Assembly: GCA_913058395.1 (NCBI GenBank)
Contig: CAJXQI010000019.1
Span: forward strand, 31,871 to 95,870
Source of the DNA: an uncultured Colwellia sp.
Lineage (GTDB): Bacteria; Pseudomonadota; Gammaproteobacteria; Enterobacterales; Alteromonadaceae
DNA: 64,000 bases
Reading direction: 5' to 3'
Positions 1-8,336 of the stretch are shown here, in pieces. A program made the position numbers and the translations under genes. Within the stretch, counting starts at the first letter, position 1, and each line of letters starts with the position of its first letter. The notes under the pieces are model-generated. The model saw only the letters and a program-made list of their open reading frames with translations. It was not told the DNA's origin and ran no database searches.

Positions 1-317
1 GTTTCGTATTCACTAAAGTCAGTCACACCTTGTGCTTCTAAGGCTTTACGAACACTTGCTGGTAGTTTTTGTGTATTGTCTTTTGCTAAGTCACTATCGT
101 CTGGCAAAGGCTGATCAGTAAAAGCATGTAAAAACGCTTCACATAATAGTTCGCTGTTAGTTGCATGACGTAGGTTATTTACCTGACGACGTGTTCTTTC
201 ATCGGTTAATACTTTTAACACACGTAAAGGGATAGACACGGTGATCTTTTTTACTTGTTCACTTTTTTTCCCGTGTTCGGCGTAAGGGTTAATATACTCG
301 CCATTCCACTCTGCCAT
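1..317 (-). CDS. metJ: MetJ methionine repressor (C-terminus cut by window edge)
   Basis: Reverse-strand translation from the ATG at 315-317 begins [20 protein letters not shown] and continues with the ribbon-helix-helix core ([20 protein letters not shown]) and the [20 protein letters not shown] helix region. This is near-identical to enterobacterial MetJ, the S-adenosylmethionine-dependent repressor of methionine biosynthesis. 105 codons are present and the frame is still open at base 1, so the protein runs at least one residue past the edge; family length is about 105, so very little is missing. It is divergent from metB with a met-box array between them, the usual gammaproteobacterial arrangement. 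Confidence 0.97.
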   Translation of the reverse strand, partial: MAEWNGEYINPYAEHGKKSEQVKKITVSIPLRVLKVLTDERTRRQVNNLRHATNSELLCEAFLHAFTDQPLPDDSDLAKDNTQKLPASVRKALEAQGVTDFSEYE

Positions 318-455
318 GAATATTCCTCTAAACTTAAATGATTGTGATAAACCTATAATTTGCTTCTCTGGTAGTCCAGTAAGTTATAAGTTTATTCTTG
401 ACGGCTAATTTTACTGGTTGTGAGGCGTGAGTCAATAACGAATGTGTAGAAGCTT

Positions 456-463
456 AGATGTCT
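456..463. promoter_or_regulatory. Isolated met-box-like octamer
   Basis: AGATGTCT, one mismatch from the MetJ octamer AGACGTCT. It lies 24 bp outside the main array, on the metJ side, so it may contribute to metJ autoregulation. A single octamer is weak evidence. Confidence 0.45.
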
Positions 464-486
464 AAAGTTCTTGACCCGAGGATTTA

Positions 487-534
487 AACCGTTTAGATTT
501 GTAGACGTCCAAACATCTAAATATTCAAGCGTCT
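487..534. promoter_or_regulatory. MetJ operator: six contiguous met boxes
   Basis: Six in-phase 8-bp units: AACCGTTT, AGATTTGT, AGACGTCC, AAACATCT, AAATATTC, AAGCGTCT. Each resembles the MetJ consensus AGACGTCT, the last four best. MetJ dimers bind such tandem octamers cooperatively. The array sits just upstream of the metB ribosome-binding site (GGAGAG, 540-545) and divergent from metJ, so it should repress both. It also shows that the upstream in-frame extension of the metB frame (from 471) is not coding. Confidence 0.85.
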
Positions 535-548
535 ATACTGGAGAGCAC

Positions 549-1706
549 ATGAGTGAGAAAAAAATTGCTACTACCGCGGTTCGAGCAGGTATTAATAGTG
601 ACCAACATCATGGTGCTGTTGTGCCAGCGCTTCACCTCTCTAGTACCTATGCGTTAAAGGGTTTCAACGAAAAACGCCAGTTTGATTATTCACGTACGGG
701 CAACCCAACTCGCGCCACGTTTGCACAAGCCATTGCTGATTTAGAGCAGGGGGCTTTAGGCATAGTGACCAGCACTGGTATGTCAGCGGTGCACCTTATT
801 TGCCAATTACTTAGTACTGAAGACACCATCGTTATTCCTCATGATTGCTATGGCGGCAGTTTTCGATTATTTACTCATTTAGCCAAGCGTGGGCAATTTA
901 ACTTACTGGTGGTTGATCAAAATGATCAACAAGCTTTGTCTCAAGCATTAGCAACAAAACCTAAATTGGTATTAGTTGAAACGCCGAGCAATCCTTTATT
1001 ACGTTTGGTTGATATTGCCGCGATAGCGGAACAAGCACATCAAGCTGGGGCGTTAGTTGCTGTTGATAACACCTTTTTATCACCAGTTTTACAGCAACCA
1101 TTATTGTTGGGGGCTGATATTGTTTTCCATTCAACCACTAAATATATTAATGGTCATAGTGATGTTGTTGGCGGTGTTTTAGTCACTAAAGAGCAAAGTT
1201 TAGGTGAAGAATTAGCTTGGTGGGCAAATTGTATTGGTATTACAGGCTCTGCTTTTGATAGCTATTTAGCATTACGAGGTTTGAAAACTTTGCCAATTCG
1301 CATGAAGCAACACCAAATAAATGCTGATGCTGTGGCTAAGTTTCTTCAGCAACACAGCGCTGTCGAGCAAGTATATTTTCCAGGCTTAGCAGAGCACCCT
1401 CAACATGCCTTGGCTAAAACGCAGCAATGTGACTTTGGCGCCATGATGAGTTTTGAAATCAAAGGCGGTGTTGATGCGGTAAAAGTGCTGTTCGATAAAG
1501 TTGAACTTTTTACCCTTGCACAATCACTTGGTGGCGTTGAAAGCTTGATCAGCCACCCATCAACCATGACACATGCCGGTATGGAAATTGAAGCGCAACT
1601 TGAAGCTGGAATTACGCAGTCATTGGTGCGACTTTCGGTTGGTATTGAAGATATTGAAGATATTTTGGCTGACCTTTCTCAAGCACTTGAGGCGAGTCAA
1701 CAATAG
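549..1706 (+). CDS. metB: Cystathionine gamma-synthase
   Basis: PLP enzyme joining O-succinylhomoserine and cysteine to give cystathionine in methionine synthesis. From the ATG at 549 the protein is 386 residues, the same length as E. coli MetB. The PLP lysine is in STTKYINGHSD at residue 198, also matching. Other fold-type I Cys/Met-metabolism marks are YSRTGNPTR near the N-terminus, VDNTFLSP in the middle and SLGGVESLISHPSTMTH near the end. I chose 549 over the longer in-frame start because GGAGAG lies just upstream and the met-box array would otherwise be inside the gene. metL follows 121 bp downstream, as in metBL operons. Confidence 0.96.
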   Translation: MSEKKIATTAVRAGINSDQHHGAVVPALHLSSTYALKGFNEKRQFDYSRTGNPTRATFAQAIADLEQGALGIVTSTGMSAVHLICQLLSTEDTIVIPHDCYGGSFRLFTHLAKRGQFNLLVVDQNDQQALSQALATKPKLVLVETPSNPLLRLVDIAAIAEQAHQAGALVAVDNTFLSPVLQQPLLLGADIVFHSTTKYINGHSDVVGGVLVTKEQSLGEELAWWANCIGITGSAFDSYLALRGLKTLPIRMKQHQINADAVAKFLQQHSAVEQVYFPGLAEHPQHALAKTQQCDFGAMMSFEIKGGVDAVKVLFDKVELFTLAQSLGGVESLISHPSTMTHAGMEIEAQLEAGITQSLVRLSVGIEDIEDILADLSQALEASQQ

Positions 1707-1827
1707 TTTATTCAGTCACTTGAACTTAGCTTGTTAACGCATTTGTTGTGAACGTGAAATCAGCTAATTATTTGAATAAAAGTAATTTTAAATTTTAGTT
1801 GTTTGATAGATAACCCTTGGTAATAAA

Positions 1828-4335
1828 ATGATAGATTCAAATGTAGCGGTAAAGCTTACGCCGTCAAAAAACCAATTAGCAAAAACAGCCTGCAACGTGC
1901 ATAAATTTGGTGGTAGTAGCTTAGCTACTGCGGCTTGTATTGAACGTGTGGTGGATATTATTCGTCAACATTGTCAACTCAATGACATTATTGTGGTATC
2001 AGCTAACGGCGACACAACTGATGCGTTATTTAGCATTTACCAAATTGCCATCGAGCTTGATGAAGTTAAGCAACTTAATATTGAGCAAGATAGTCAAAGT
2101 AGTAAAGTCGCAGCATTAGAAGAACAATTATCAAACGTCATTACCGAACTAGAAGTTAATCAAGGAAATTTAATTTCTGCATTATTAAATGCAAGTAGCG
2201 CTGCGCGCCTACAAAGTTTACTGAGTGATGATATCGAAGAAATATCTCAACACTTATCTGCGAGTCCTGAGCGTTATCAAAATGACTTTCTAGCCTTTGG
2301 AGAGGTATGGTCGGCTCGACTATTATCAGCAGTGCTCAGTGAAAGTGTTTGCCCAAGTTACATGTTAGACGCCCGAGATTTTTTACTATTAGAAAATGAA
2401 AAAAGTTGCGCCATTGATTATGTCGTAAGTGAAAAGAACTTCACAAACCTTCAACAGCCGGAACAGCTAGCAGTAGTGACGGGGTATATTGCCCGTAATC
2501 AGCAACAGCAAGCTTGTACATTAGGGCGTAATGGTAGTGATTATTCAGCAACAATAATGGCGGCATTGACAGGTGCGAGAAACGTTACACTTTGGACTGA
2601 TGTTGACGGTATTTATAGCGCTGATCCACGTGTTGTGCCACAAGCGAGAAAATTACATCGCCTGCCTAATGCCGTGGCCAATGAACTTGGTCGTTTAGGT
2701 AACCCGGTATTACATGCGAAAACATTACAACCGTTAACTAGTCATAATACCCATTTACATGTTGCTAGTAGTTTTGCACCAGAAATTAGCGGTAGCGAAA
2801 TCGGCAAGTTTGGCCAAATTGCTAAACAAGAACTATCAGTCACTTATTTAAATGATTTGATCCTCGCACAATCGGTAAGTTTACTCGGCGAGTGGGGAAA
2901 CCGTGCCGTTAAAGAGTTTTCACCGGTTTGTTATAACCTTGATGAAGGTTATGTGGTGGTCACGCAGGCGCAACAAAAAGCGTTAAGCCAATGGTTGGCA
3001 AGTCACGATACTGAAGTTTCATTTAAGCCTGCCGCCATTATTGCTGTTGTTGGTTATCAAGTGGCAAAACAAGGCGGTATGCGTGCTCGGTTTAAACGAG
3101 CATTACGCCATCATCGCACTTTACACTTTGCTCATGCGGAAAATCAGCACAGTTATATCGCTGTATTACCAGAGCCTTGTACTGGCGAATTACTGAATAA
3201 TATCCACGCTGATATGACTAAAGATGCTAGGAATATCGCCTTAGTTGTTGCGGGATTAGGTAACATTGGTCAGCGATTTTTAGAAATACTACCAAAGCAG
3301 TTAGCCCGTTTACCCGTTTTAGAGAATGTTCATTTAGTGGGGTTAGTTGGTTCGACTAAAGCGTTAATCAATACCGATGGCTTGGATGTTACAAAAGCTA
3401 TTACGAGTTATCAGCAACAAGCAAAAGCCTATGAAAGTGAGCAGCTTGTAGAGTGGTTAACTAATCATCCATATGATGAACTAGTGGTAGTCGATATTAC
3501 GCCAAGTGAAGGCTTTAGTCAGCTATACCAACAGTTTTTTGCGCAAGGTATTCATGTTATTGGCGCGAACAAATGGGCGGCTTCTTCAGCAACTGAAAAC
3601 TACCAACAATTACTGAATACAGCTAAAGCAAGTAATAGCCTGTGGCTTGGTAATACTACGGTCGGTGCAGGTTTACCAATAAACTCTAGTATTGAAGAGT
3701 TAAATAATAGTGGTGATGTTATCAGTGAAATTTCTGGTATTTTCTCCGGTACTTTGTCGTGGCTATTTCAGTATTATGATGGTGTAACACCATTTTCTGA
3801 ATTGTTAGCCAACGCCCTTGAACAGGGAATTACTGAGCCTGATCCTCGTGAAGATTTATCGGGCAGAGATGTACAGCGCAAGCTACTTATTCTGGCGCGA
3901 GCGGCTGGTTTTGAATTGTCCTTAGCAGATATTGATTGCCAGAGCTTAGTGCCAGAGCAATTACGCGATATTCCACTAGCGGAGTTTCTGCAAAGAACTG
4001 AAGAATTGAATGATTTGTTCTTAATGCGCTTAAGTGCAGCAAAAGAAAAAGCTTGTGGTATACGTTATGTGGCAAGGTTTGTTAGTGAAAATGGTAAAGT
4101 AAGTGCAAAGGTTAGTTTGGAAGAATTAGCCAATGATGATGCCTTTAGTCAATTAACGCCATGCGATAATGTTTTTCAAATTAAGAGCGAGTGGTATCAA
4201 GAAAATCCATTGATTATTCGAGGCCCGGGAGCAGGACGTGATGTTACTGCCGGCGGTATTCATGCTGATTTAGTCACAGTTTGTCAGCAACTGAGTCATC
4301 GACAGCAACAAGTGAAAATTAAAGGCTTAAATTAG
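1828..4335 (+). CDS. metL: Bifunctional aspartokinase / homoserine dehydrogenase II
   Basis: Catalyses the first (aspartate phosphorylation) and third (aspartate semialdehyde reduction) steps toward homoserine. The 835 residues comprise an N-terminal aspartokinase (HKFGGSSLAT near residue 26, LGRNGSDYSAT and WTDVDGIYSADPR in the middle), a reduced regulatory linker, and a homoserine dehydrogenase starting with the nucleotide-binding VVAGLGNIGQRF at about 472, with ISGIFSGTLSW and the EPDPREDLSGRDVQRK active-site region later. The location behind metB and met boxes favours MetL over ThrA; there is no thrBC neighbour. The start is preceded by only a weak Shine-Dalgarno. Confidence 0.94.
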   Translation: MIDSNVAVKLTPSKNQLAKTACNVHKFGGSSLATAACIERVVDIIRQHCQLNDIIVVSANGDTTDALFSIYQIAIELDEVKQLNIEQDSQSSKVAALEEQLSNVITELEVNQGNLISALLNASSAARLQSLLSDDIEEISQHLSASPERYQNDFLAFGEVWSARLLSAVLSESVCPSYMLDARDFLLLENEKSCAIDYVVSEKNFTNLQQPEQLAVVTGYIARNQQQQACTLGRNGSDYSATIMAALTGARNVTLWTDVDGIYSADPRVVPQARKLHRLPNAVANELGRLGNPVLHAKTLQPLTSHNTHLHVASSFAPEISGSEIGKFGQIAKQELSVTYLNDLILAQSVSLLGEWGNRAVKEFSPVCYNLDEGYVVVTQAQQKALSQWLASHDTEVSFKPAAIIAVVGYQVAKQGGMRARFKRALRHHRTLHFAHAENQHSYIAVLPEPCTGELLNNIHADMTKDARNIALVVAGLGNIGQRFLEILPKQLARLPVLENVHLVGLVGSTKALINTDGLDVTKAITSYQQQAKAYESEQLVEWLTNHPYDELVVVDITPSEGFSQLYQQFFAQGIHVIGANKWAASSATENYQQLLNTAKASNSLWLGNTTVGAGLPINSSIEELNNSGDVISEISGIFSGTLSWLFQYYDGVTPFSELLANALEQGITEPDPREDLSGRDVQRKLLILARAAGFELSLADIDCQSLVPEQLRDIPLAEFLQRTEELNDLFLMRLSAAKEKACGIRYVARFVSENGKVSAKVSLEELANDDAFSQLTPCDNVFQIKSEWYQENPLIIRGPGAGRDVTAGGIHADLVTVCQQLSHRQQQVKIKGLN

Positions 4336-4350
4336 TCTTTAGGATTGCTA

Positions 4351-4405
4351 AATATGGCGCGTGTGGTTGAAAGCCATGTGGAATTCACGCGCCGTATTAT
4401 TTTTT
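4351..4405 (+). terminator. metL intrinsic terminator
   Basis: AATATGGCGCGTG (4351-4363) pairs with CACGCGCCGTATT (4386-4398) with one mismatch. A small inner TGG/CCA hairpin sits in the loop and the stem is followed by a T-rich run. It lies between convergent metL and the minus-strand outer-membrane gene and may serve both. Confidence 0.8.
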
Positions 4406-4426
4406 AATTCGTTATTTCAATTGGTA

Positions 4427-5092
4427 TTATAGGTCTAAATCAACGCTATAACTAACGACAAAGTTTACATCGCCATCAGCACCGTCAATATCGGTATCAG
4501 AAATGGCAAAGGTAAAGCCGTTTTTACTTAAACTAACGCCGTAGTCAACATAATCACCGCCAGCATCAAAATCATAGCTACCAACATGTAAGCCAAGTTC
4601 TAAACCTGCTGAAATTTCAAAAGCAGCATCAGCTGAAATGTAGGTATCATCGCCAAAATCACCGTCAGCGTCTGAATCAACTAAAGTGTTGTAAGTAATT
4701 GAATAGGCGTCGTACGATAAAGAAAAATTCACTTCACTAAAATCAGCTTCTGCATCGCTGTCGTAGCTGTAATAAATATATCCAACACTATAGCCGAGCC
4801 CGTTATCTAATTCATTTGAATAGGCAGCGTAAACATCAAGCTCGTAGGTCATGCTTTCTGCCCAGTCAGCATTTGAAGCCCACGCGCCTGCTGAAAAGCC
4901 GGAAGTGGCTTCATAATCAATACCACCTGAAACGGCTGCAGCATTGGTGGTTTGTGTAACACCACGCCATAAGTAATTACTTGCTGCCGCCGCATTTGCT
5001 GACAAGCCGTCAACGGCAAGTGCAGATGTTGAAAGACCTGCTGAAATAGTTAATATTGCCGAAATTGAAAGCGCGCTAATTGTTTTTTTCAT
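4427..5092 (-). CDS. TorF-family putative outer-membrane porin
   Basis: 221 residues with a Sec signal peptide (KKTISALSISAILTISAGLS...ALA) followed by a mature part rich in Gly, Asp, Tyr and Ser with alternating hydrophobic residues, as in a small beta-barrel. The start of the mature part, ANAAAASNYLWRGVTQT, is typical of the TorF/Gcw_chp family, often found near nutrient-uptake genes in marine gammaproteobacteria. The last residues (VSYSVDLDL) alternate as in a closing beta strand. The substrate is unknown and neighbours give no clue. It is highly acidic, as expected of a marine surface protein. Confidence 0.8.
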   Translation of the reverse strand: MKKTISALSISAILTISAGLSTSALAVDGLSANAAAASNYLWRGVTQTTNAAAVSGGIDYEATSGFSAGAWASNADWAESMTYELDVYAAYSNELDNGLGYSVGYIYYSYDSDAEADFSEVNFSLSYDAYSITYNTLVDSDADGDFGDDTYISADAAFEISAGLELGLHVGSYDFDAGGDYVDYGVSLSKNGFTFAISDTDIDGADGDVNFVVSYSVDLDL

Positions 5093-5419
5093 CTTGAGTC
5101 CACTAAGTTTTTATAATTACTAACACCATTGCAAAGACAATGCCTGACTAGAATGAAATTTTATAATCTATTTAATATCATAGTGTTAAGCGGTTTGATG
5201 TTGTTATTTCTCATGGGTTGGTGTTAGCTGATTGTGCTGAATTGGTGCAAGAATAAATACTTATGTACAAAACAAGTGCATGGCTAGTAATTACAGTAAG
5301 CGAAAAGTTTACAAAAAATGGTCAGTAAAGTGAGCTATTGGCTGATAATGTGCTGAATCTCAGTCGCATAATTTACCTAATTAAGTTAAAGTAGCGCTGA
5401 TTTTATCGAGGGTCTCACT
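5093..5419. other. 327-bp divergent intergenic region
   Basis: Separates the TorF-like gene (minus) from rpe (plus). It is AT-rich and must hold both promoters. I see no convincing regulator site, RNA gene or small ORF. The rpe Shine-Dalgarno-like GAGGG is at 5409-5413. Confidence 0.5.
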
Positions 5420-6094
5420 ATGTCTGATTTTTTAATTGCTCCATCAATTTTATCTGCAGACTTTGCTCGTTTGGGCGAAGATGTTGCAAATGTACTTAGC
5501 GCAGGCGCTGATGTTGTTCATTTCGATGTAATGGACAATCACTTTGTGCCAAACCTTACCTTTGGCTCAATGATTTGTAAGTCATTACGAGACTACGGCA
5601 TTACGGCCCCAATCGACGTTCACTTAATGGTAAAGCCAGTTGATAGCTTAATTCCTGACTTTGCTAAAGCGGGTGCTGATATTATTACTTTTCACCCTGA
5701 AGCGAGTGATCATATTGATAGAACACTACAGCTAATTAAAGACAACGGCTGTAAAGCAGGCCTAGTGTTAAACCCTGCAACGCCATTACACGTTCTAGAT
5801 TTTGTTATGGATAAGCTCGATGTTATTTTATTAATGTCAGTTAATCCTGGCTTTGGCGGTCAATCTTTTATTCCGACTACCTTAGACAAATTACGCTTAG
5901 TGCGTGAAAAAATTGATGCCAGTGGTTTTGATATTCGTTTACAAGTAGACGGTGGCGTAAAAGCCGACAACATTGCAGAAATTGCTAAAGCAGGCGCAGA
6001 CATGTTTGTTGCGGGCTCAGCTATTTTCTCAAAACCTGACTATAAAGTTGCTATTGATGACATGCGTGCCGAGCTAGCAACGGTAAACAGCTAG
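5420..6094 (+). CDS. rpe: Ribulose-phosphate 3-epimerase
   Basis: TIM-barrel metal enzyme interconverting ribulose-5-phosphate and xylulose-5-phosphate. The 224 residues show the family signature blocks: [15 protein letters not shown] at the N-terminus, [16 protein letters not shown] (metal-binding His and Asp), [13 protein letters not shown] (phosphate and active-site loop) and VDGGV. Length matches E. coli Rpe. In many relatives gph lies between rpe and trpS; here trpS follows 78 bp downstream without it. The last codons lie in the first unit of a short tandem repeat that runs across the stop codon. Confidence 0.97.
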   Translation: MSDFLIAPSILSADFARLGEDVANVLSAGADVVHFDVMDNHFVPNLTFGSMICKSLRDYGITAPIDVHLMVKPVDSLIPDFAKAGADIITFHPEASDHIDRTLQLIKDNGCKAGLVLNPATPLHVLDFVMDKLDVILLMSVNPGFGGQSFIPTTLDKLRLVREKIDASGFDIRLQVDGGVKADNIAEIAKAGADMFVAGSAIFSKPDYKVAIDDMRAELATVNS

Positions 6095-6122
6095 CAACGG
6101 TAAAAAGTTAGCAACAGTTAAA
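6072..6122 (+). repeat. Three 17-bp tandem units across the rpe stop codon
   Basis: Units at 6072-6088 (agctagcaacggtaaac), 6089-6105 (one change) and 6106-6122 (several changes). The rpe stop TAG is at the start of unit two, so unit one is coding and units two and three are decayed copies in the spacer before trpS. Confidence 0.85.
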
Positions 6123-6172
6123 TAATTACTTAAACTCAAGCAATTGAAATAAAGAAAATTGAAGGATAACAA

Positions 6173-7177
6173 ATGAGCAAACCTATTGTATTAAGCGGCT
6201 GTCAGCCATCGGGCGAATTAACTATTGGTAATTACCTTGGTGCGTTAAAGCAATGGGTAAGCATGCAAGACAGCCATGAATGTTATTACATGTTGGTTGA
6301 TCAGCATGCTATTACGGTTCGTCCTGAGCCAGAAGCATTACGTAAAGCGACTTTAGATGGTTTAGCTTTATATTTAGCTTGTGGTGTTGATCCTGAAAAA
6401 AGTACCATTTTCATTCAATCGCATGTGCCAGAGCACGCGCAATTAAGCTGGGTTTTAAACTGTTACACCCAAATGGGTGAGTTAAACCGCATGACTCAGT
6501 ACAAAGATAAGTCTTCAAAGTCTGAAGCGAATATGAATTCAGGCTTGTTTACCTACCCAGTACTTATGGCTGCTGATATTTTATTATATGGTGCGAACCA
6601 AGTTCCTGTAGGCGATGACCAAAAGCAACATTTGGAACTAGCGCGTGATATTGCAACACGTTTTAATAACTTACATGGTGAAACATTTAAGGTGCCAGAA
6701 CCTTATATTCCTGAGTTCGGTGCTCGTGTAATGAGTTTATTAGAGCCGACCAAGAAAATGTCGAAGTCTGATACTAACCCAGGTAACTTTATTGGTTTAT
6801 TAGAAGATACTAAGAAAATTACCAAGAAAATTAAACGCGCAGTAACTGACTCTGACGAGCAAGCTAATATCTATTTCGACATTGCTGAAAAGCCAGGCGT
6901 GTCTAACTTATTATCACTTTTATCATGTACAACCGGTAAGTCAGTTGAAGCATTGGTGCCTGAGTATGAAGATAAAATGTATGGTCACTTAAAAGGCGAC
7001 GTTGCAGAAGCCGTTGTTGCTTTATTAGAGCCTATTCAAGAGCGTTATCATCAATTCCGTAATGACCAAGCTTACTTAGATGAAGTCATGCGTAAAGGTG
7101 CTGAAAAAGCGTCTGCACGTGCAAGTGCATTGCTTGCTGAAGTTTATAAAGCTATTGGTTTTATTGCTAAGCCTTAA
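6173..7177 (+). CDS. trpS: Tryptophanyl-tRNA synthetase
   Basis: Class I aminoacyl-tRNA synthetase that charges tRNA-Trp. The 334 residues are the usual bacterial length. The HIGH-like region is [18 protein letters not shown] at residues 8-25, and KMSKS with its preceding Lys is at about 194-199. [30 protein letters not shown] is the typical tryptophan/ATP-site region. A Shine-Dalgarno GAAGGA precedes the ATG. Likely cotranscribed with rpe; a terminator follows immediately. Confidence 0.97.
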   Translation: MSKPIVLSGCQPSGELTIGNYLGALKQWVSMQDSHECYYMLVDQHAITVRPEPEALRKATLDGLALYLACGVDPEKSTIFIQSHVPEHAQLSWVLNCYTQMGELNRMTQYKDKSSKSEANMNSGLFTYPVLMAADILLYGANQVPVGDDQKQHLELARDIATRFNNLHGETFKVPEPYIPEFGARVMSLLEPTKKMSKSDTNPGNFIGLLEDTKKITKKIKRAVTDSDEQANIYFDIAEKPGVSNLLSLLSCTTGKSVEALVPEYEDKMYGHLKGDVAEAVVALLEPIQERYHQFRNDQAYLDEVMRKGAEKASARASALLAEVYKAIGFIAKP

Positions 7178-7201
7178 ACTTTACGGTTAAGTTGCAGTTA
7201 T

Positions 7202-7231
7202 AAAAAAGCCTGAATTAATTCAGGATTTTTT
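7202..7231 (+). terminator. trpS intrinsic terminator
   Basis: The palindrome CCTGAATTAATTCAGG (7209-7224), flanked by an A-run on the left and a T-run on the right, sits just after the trpS stop. Confidence 0.75.
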
Positions 7232-7300
7232 ATGTACAGGATGTACGGTATATCGCGATCACATGGATGTGAAAGAGCGTGTATGTACAGGATGTACGGT
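7232..7300. repeat. Direct-repeat intergenic element, REP-like
   Basis: Two identical 18-bp copies of atgtacaggatgtacggt (7232-7249 and 7283-7300) enclose a 33-bp core containing TCGCGA and CACATGGATGTG. Each copy contains the near-palindrome TGTACAGGATGTACG. It is wedged between the trpS terminator and a convergent terminator, the usual place for dispersed REP/MITE-like sequences. One copy only is seen in this window. Confidence 0.7.
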
Positions 7301-7326
7301 CAGTTTTTTTGTTCCGGACAAAAACT

Positions 7327-7354
7327 AAGTACCTACAGCTATGTAGGTACTTTT
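7327..7354. terminator. Bidirectional terminator
   Basis: Eleven-base-pair perfect stem AAGTACCTACA (7327-7337) / TGTAGGTACTT (7342-7352) with a four-base loop. It is followed by Ts on the plus strand and, read from the other side, by a TTAGTTTTTG tract. It ends the minus-strand FHA gene and backs up the trpS terminator. Confidence 0.8.
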
Positions 7355-7367
7355 CTATTCATCATTA

Positions 7368-8336
7368 TTAATCTTTTTTGTCTTTTTCAGCTTCTTTAGT
7401 TACTTGTTCGAATAATGCCGAGCTATCGCTTACAAAAGACTGCACATCATTACTAGGCATGAACAAAAAGCTAGGTGACATGATGGTAGTGTTAAAGTGT
7501 GGACGAGGGCTAAAGTCAGGCTTTTTACTCATCTGTACTACAAAGCTGCCACCGAACAATAACACCACTAAGCCAAATGAAACTACATTACGTCGGCGTG
7601 CTGTCATATGAAATCCGACATAACAGTTTAGCCAAAATAAGCCAAAAGCTAATACCAATGGAATGATGGTGATCAACCAAATCATTGAGAAGTTACTTGA
7701 GGTATTAAACTGGACAATATTTTCGAAAATATCGCTTAGCCACATTAAATTGAAGAAAACAAAACTAATGCCAATTTGCGTCCAAAAGTGGGCGTCATGC
7801 TTGGTTAAATGTGAGACCAATGCAACAGCGGCAGGCCATAGTGCAAAGCCAAGTGTTAGCCCAATAGTTGGCACCAACATTTGAGTTAGACTTACTTCCT
7901 TGGCATTATTTAAATCAATAATCCAGCAAGCAATGCTGGCAAATATAGTCATGCTTAAGGCTAAAACAAAAGGGTGACGAGCTAAATTGATTAAGTTTTC
8001 AAATGGGCTAATCGCAATACTTTCAACAACTGGATGGCTTGGAAACACAAAGCGAACTTGGCTTTTACCAATAGTAACAATATCGCCAGATATTATTTTG
8101 TGTTGAATAATATTGTCTTTGTTGCCCTCAAGGTAGCTGCCATTAATCGAGCCCTGATCGTTAACAAACCAATGTTCGCCATTGAAATGCAGTTGTAAGT
8201 GGTCGGCACAAACATGTGGGTCACTTATTATTACGTCATTGTCGTAACCGCGGCCGATGGTGATATTGCTCGATGAAAATTTATGGCGACCGAGTAATTT
8301 ATGGCCGTAAGTGATTTCTTCAATAATTAATTCCAT
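7368..8336 (-). CDS. FHA-domain integral membrane protein
   Basis: 322 residues. An N-terminal forkhead-associated domain spans about 20-95: ITIGRGYDNDVIISDPHV, then DHLQLHF, then NDQGSINGSYL. These match the GR, S/H and N-G blocks that bind phosphothreonine peptides. About five hydrophobic segments follow (around 120-140, 145-175, 180-200, 215-240, 250-270), then a polar C-terminus ending in Lys/Asp. FHA is therefore cytosolic on a membrane anchor. Its start overlaps the end of the upstream protease gene by 10 bp, so the two are translationally coupled. No kinase or type VI secretion genes are nearby, so the partner is unknown. Confidence 0.8.
   Translation of the reverse strand: MELIIEEITYGHKLLGRHKFSSSNITIGRGYDNDVIISDPHVCADHLQLHFNGEHWFVNDQGSINGSYLEGNKDNIIQHKIISGDIVTIGKSQVRFVFPSHPVVESIAISPFENLINLARHPFVLALSMTIFASIACWIIDLNNAKEVSLTQMLVPTIGLTLGFALWPAAVALVSHLTKHDAHFWTQIGISFVFFNLMWLSDIFENIVQFNTSSNFSMIWLITIIPLVLAFGLFWLNCYVGFHMTARRRNVVSFGLVVLLFGGSFVVQMSKKPDFSPRPHFNTTIMSPSFLFMPSNDVQSFVSDSSALFEQVTKEAEKDKKD

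Noticed and set aside
471..548. N-terminal extension of the metB reading frame
   Set aside because: It contains the met-box array; the ATG at 549 has a Shine-Dalgarno and gives the exact MetB length.
7378..7611. Plus-strand ORFs opposite the FHA gene
   Set aside because: Antisense shadows; the FHA domain on the other strand is clear.
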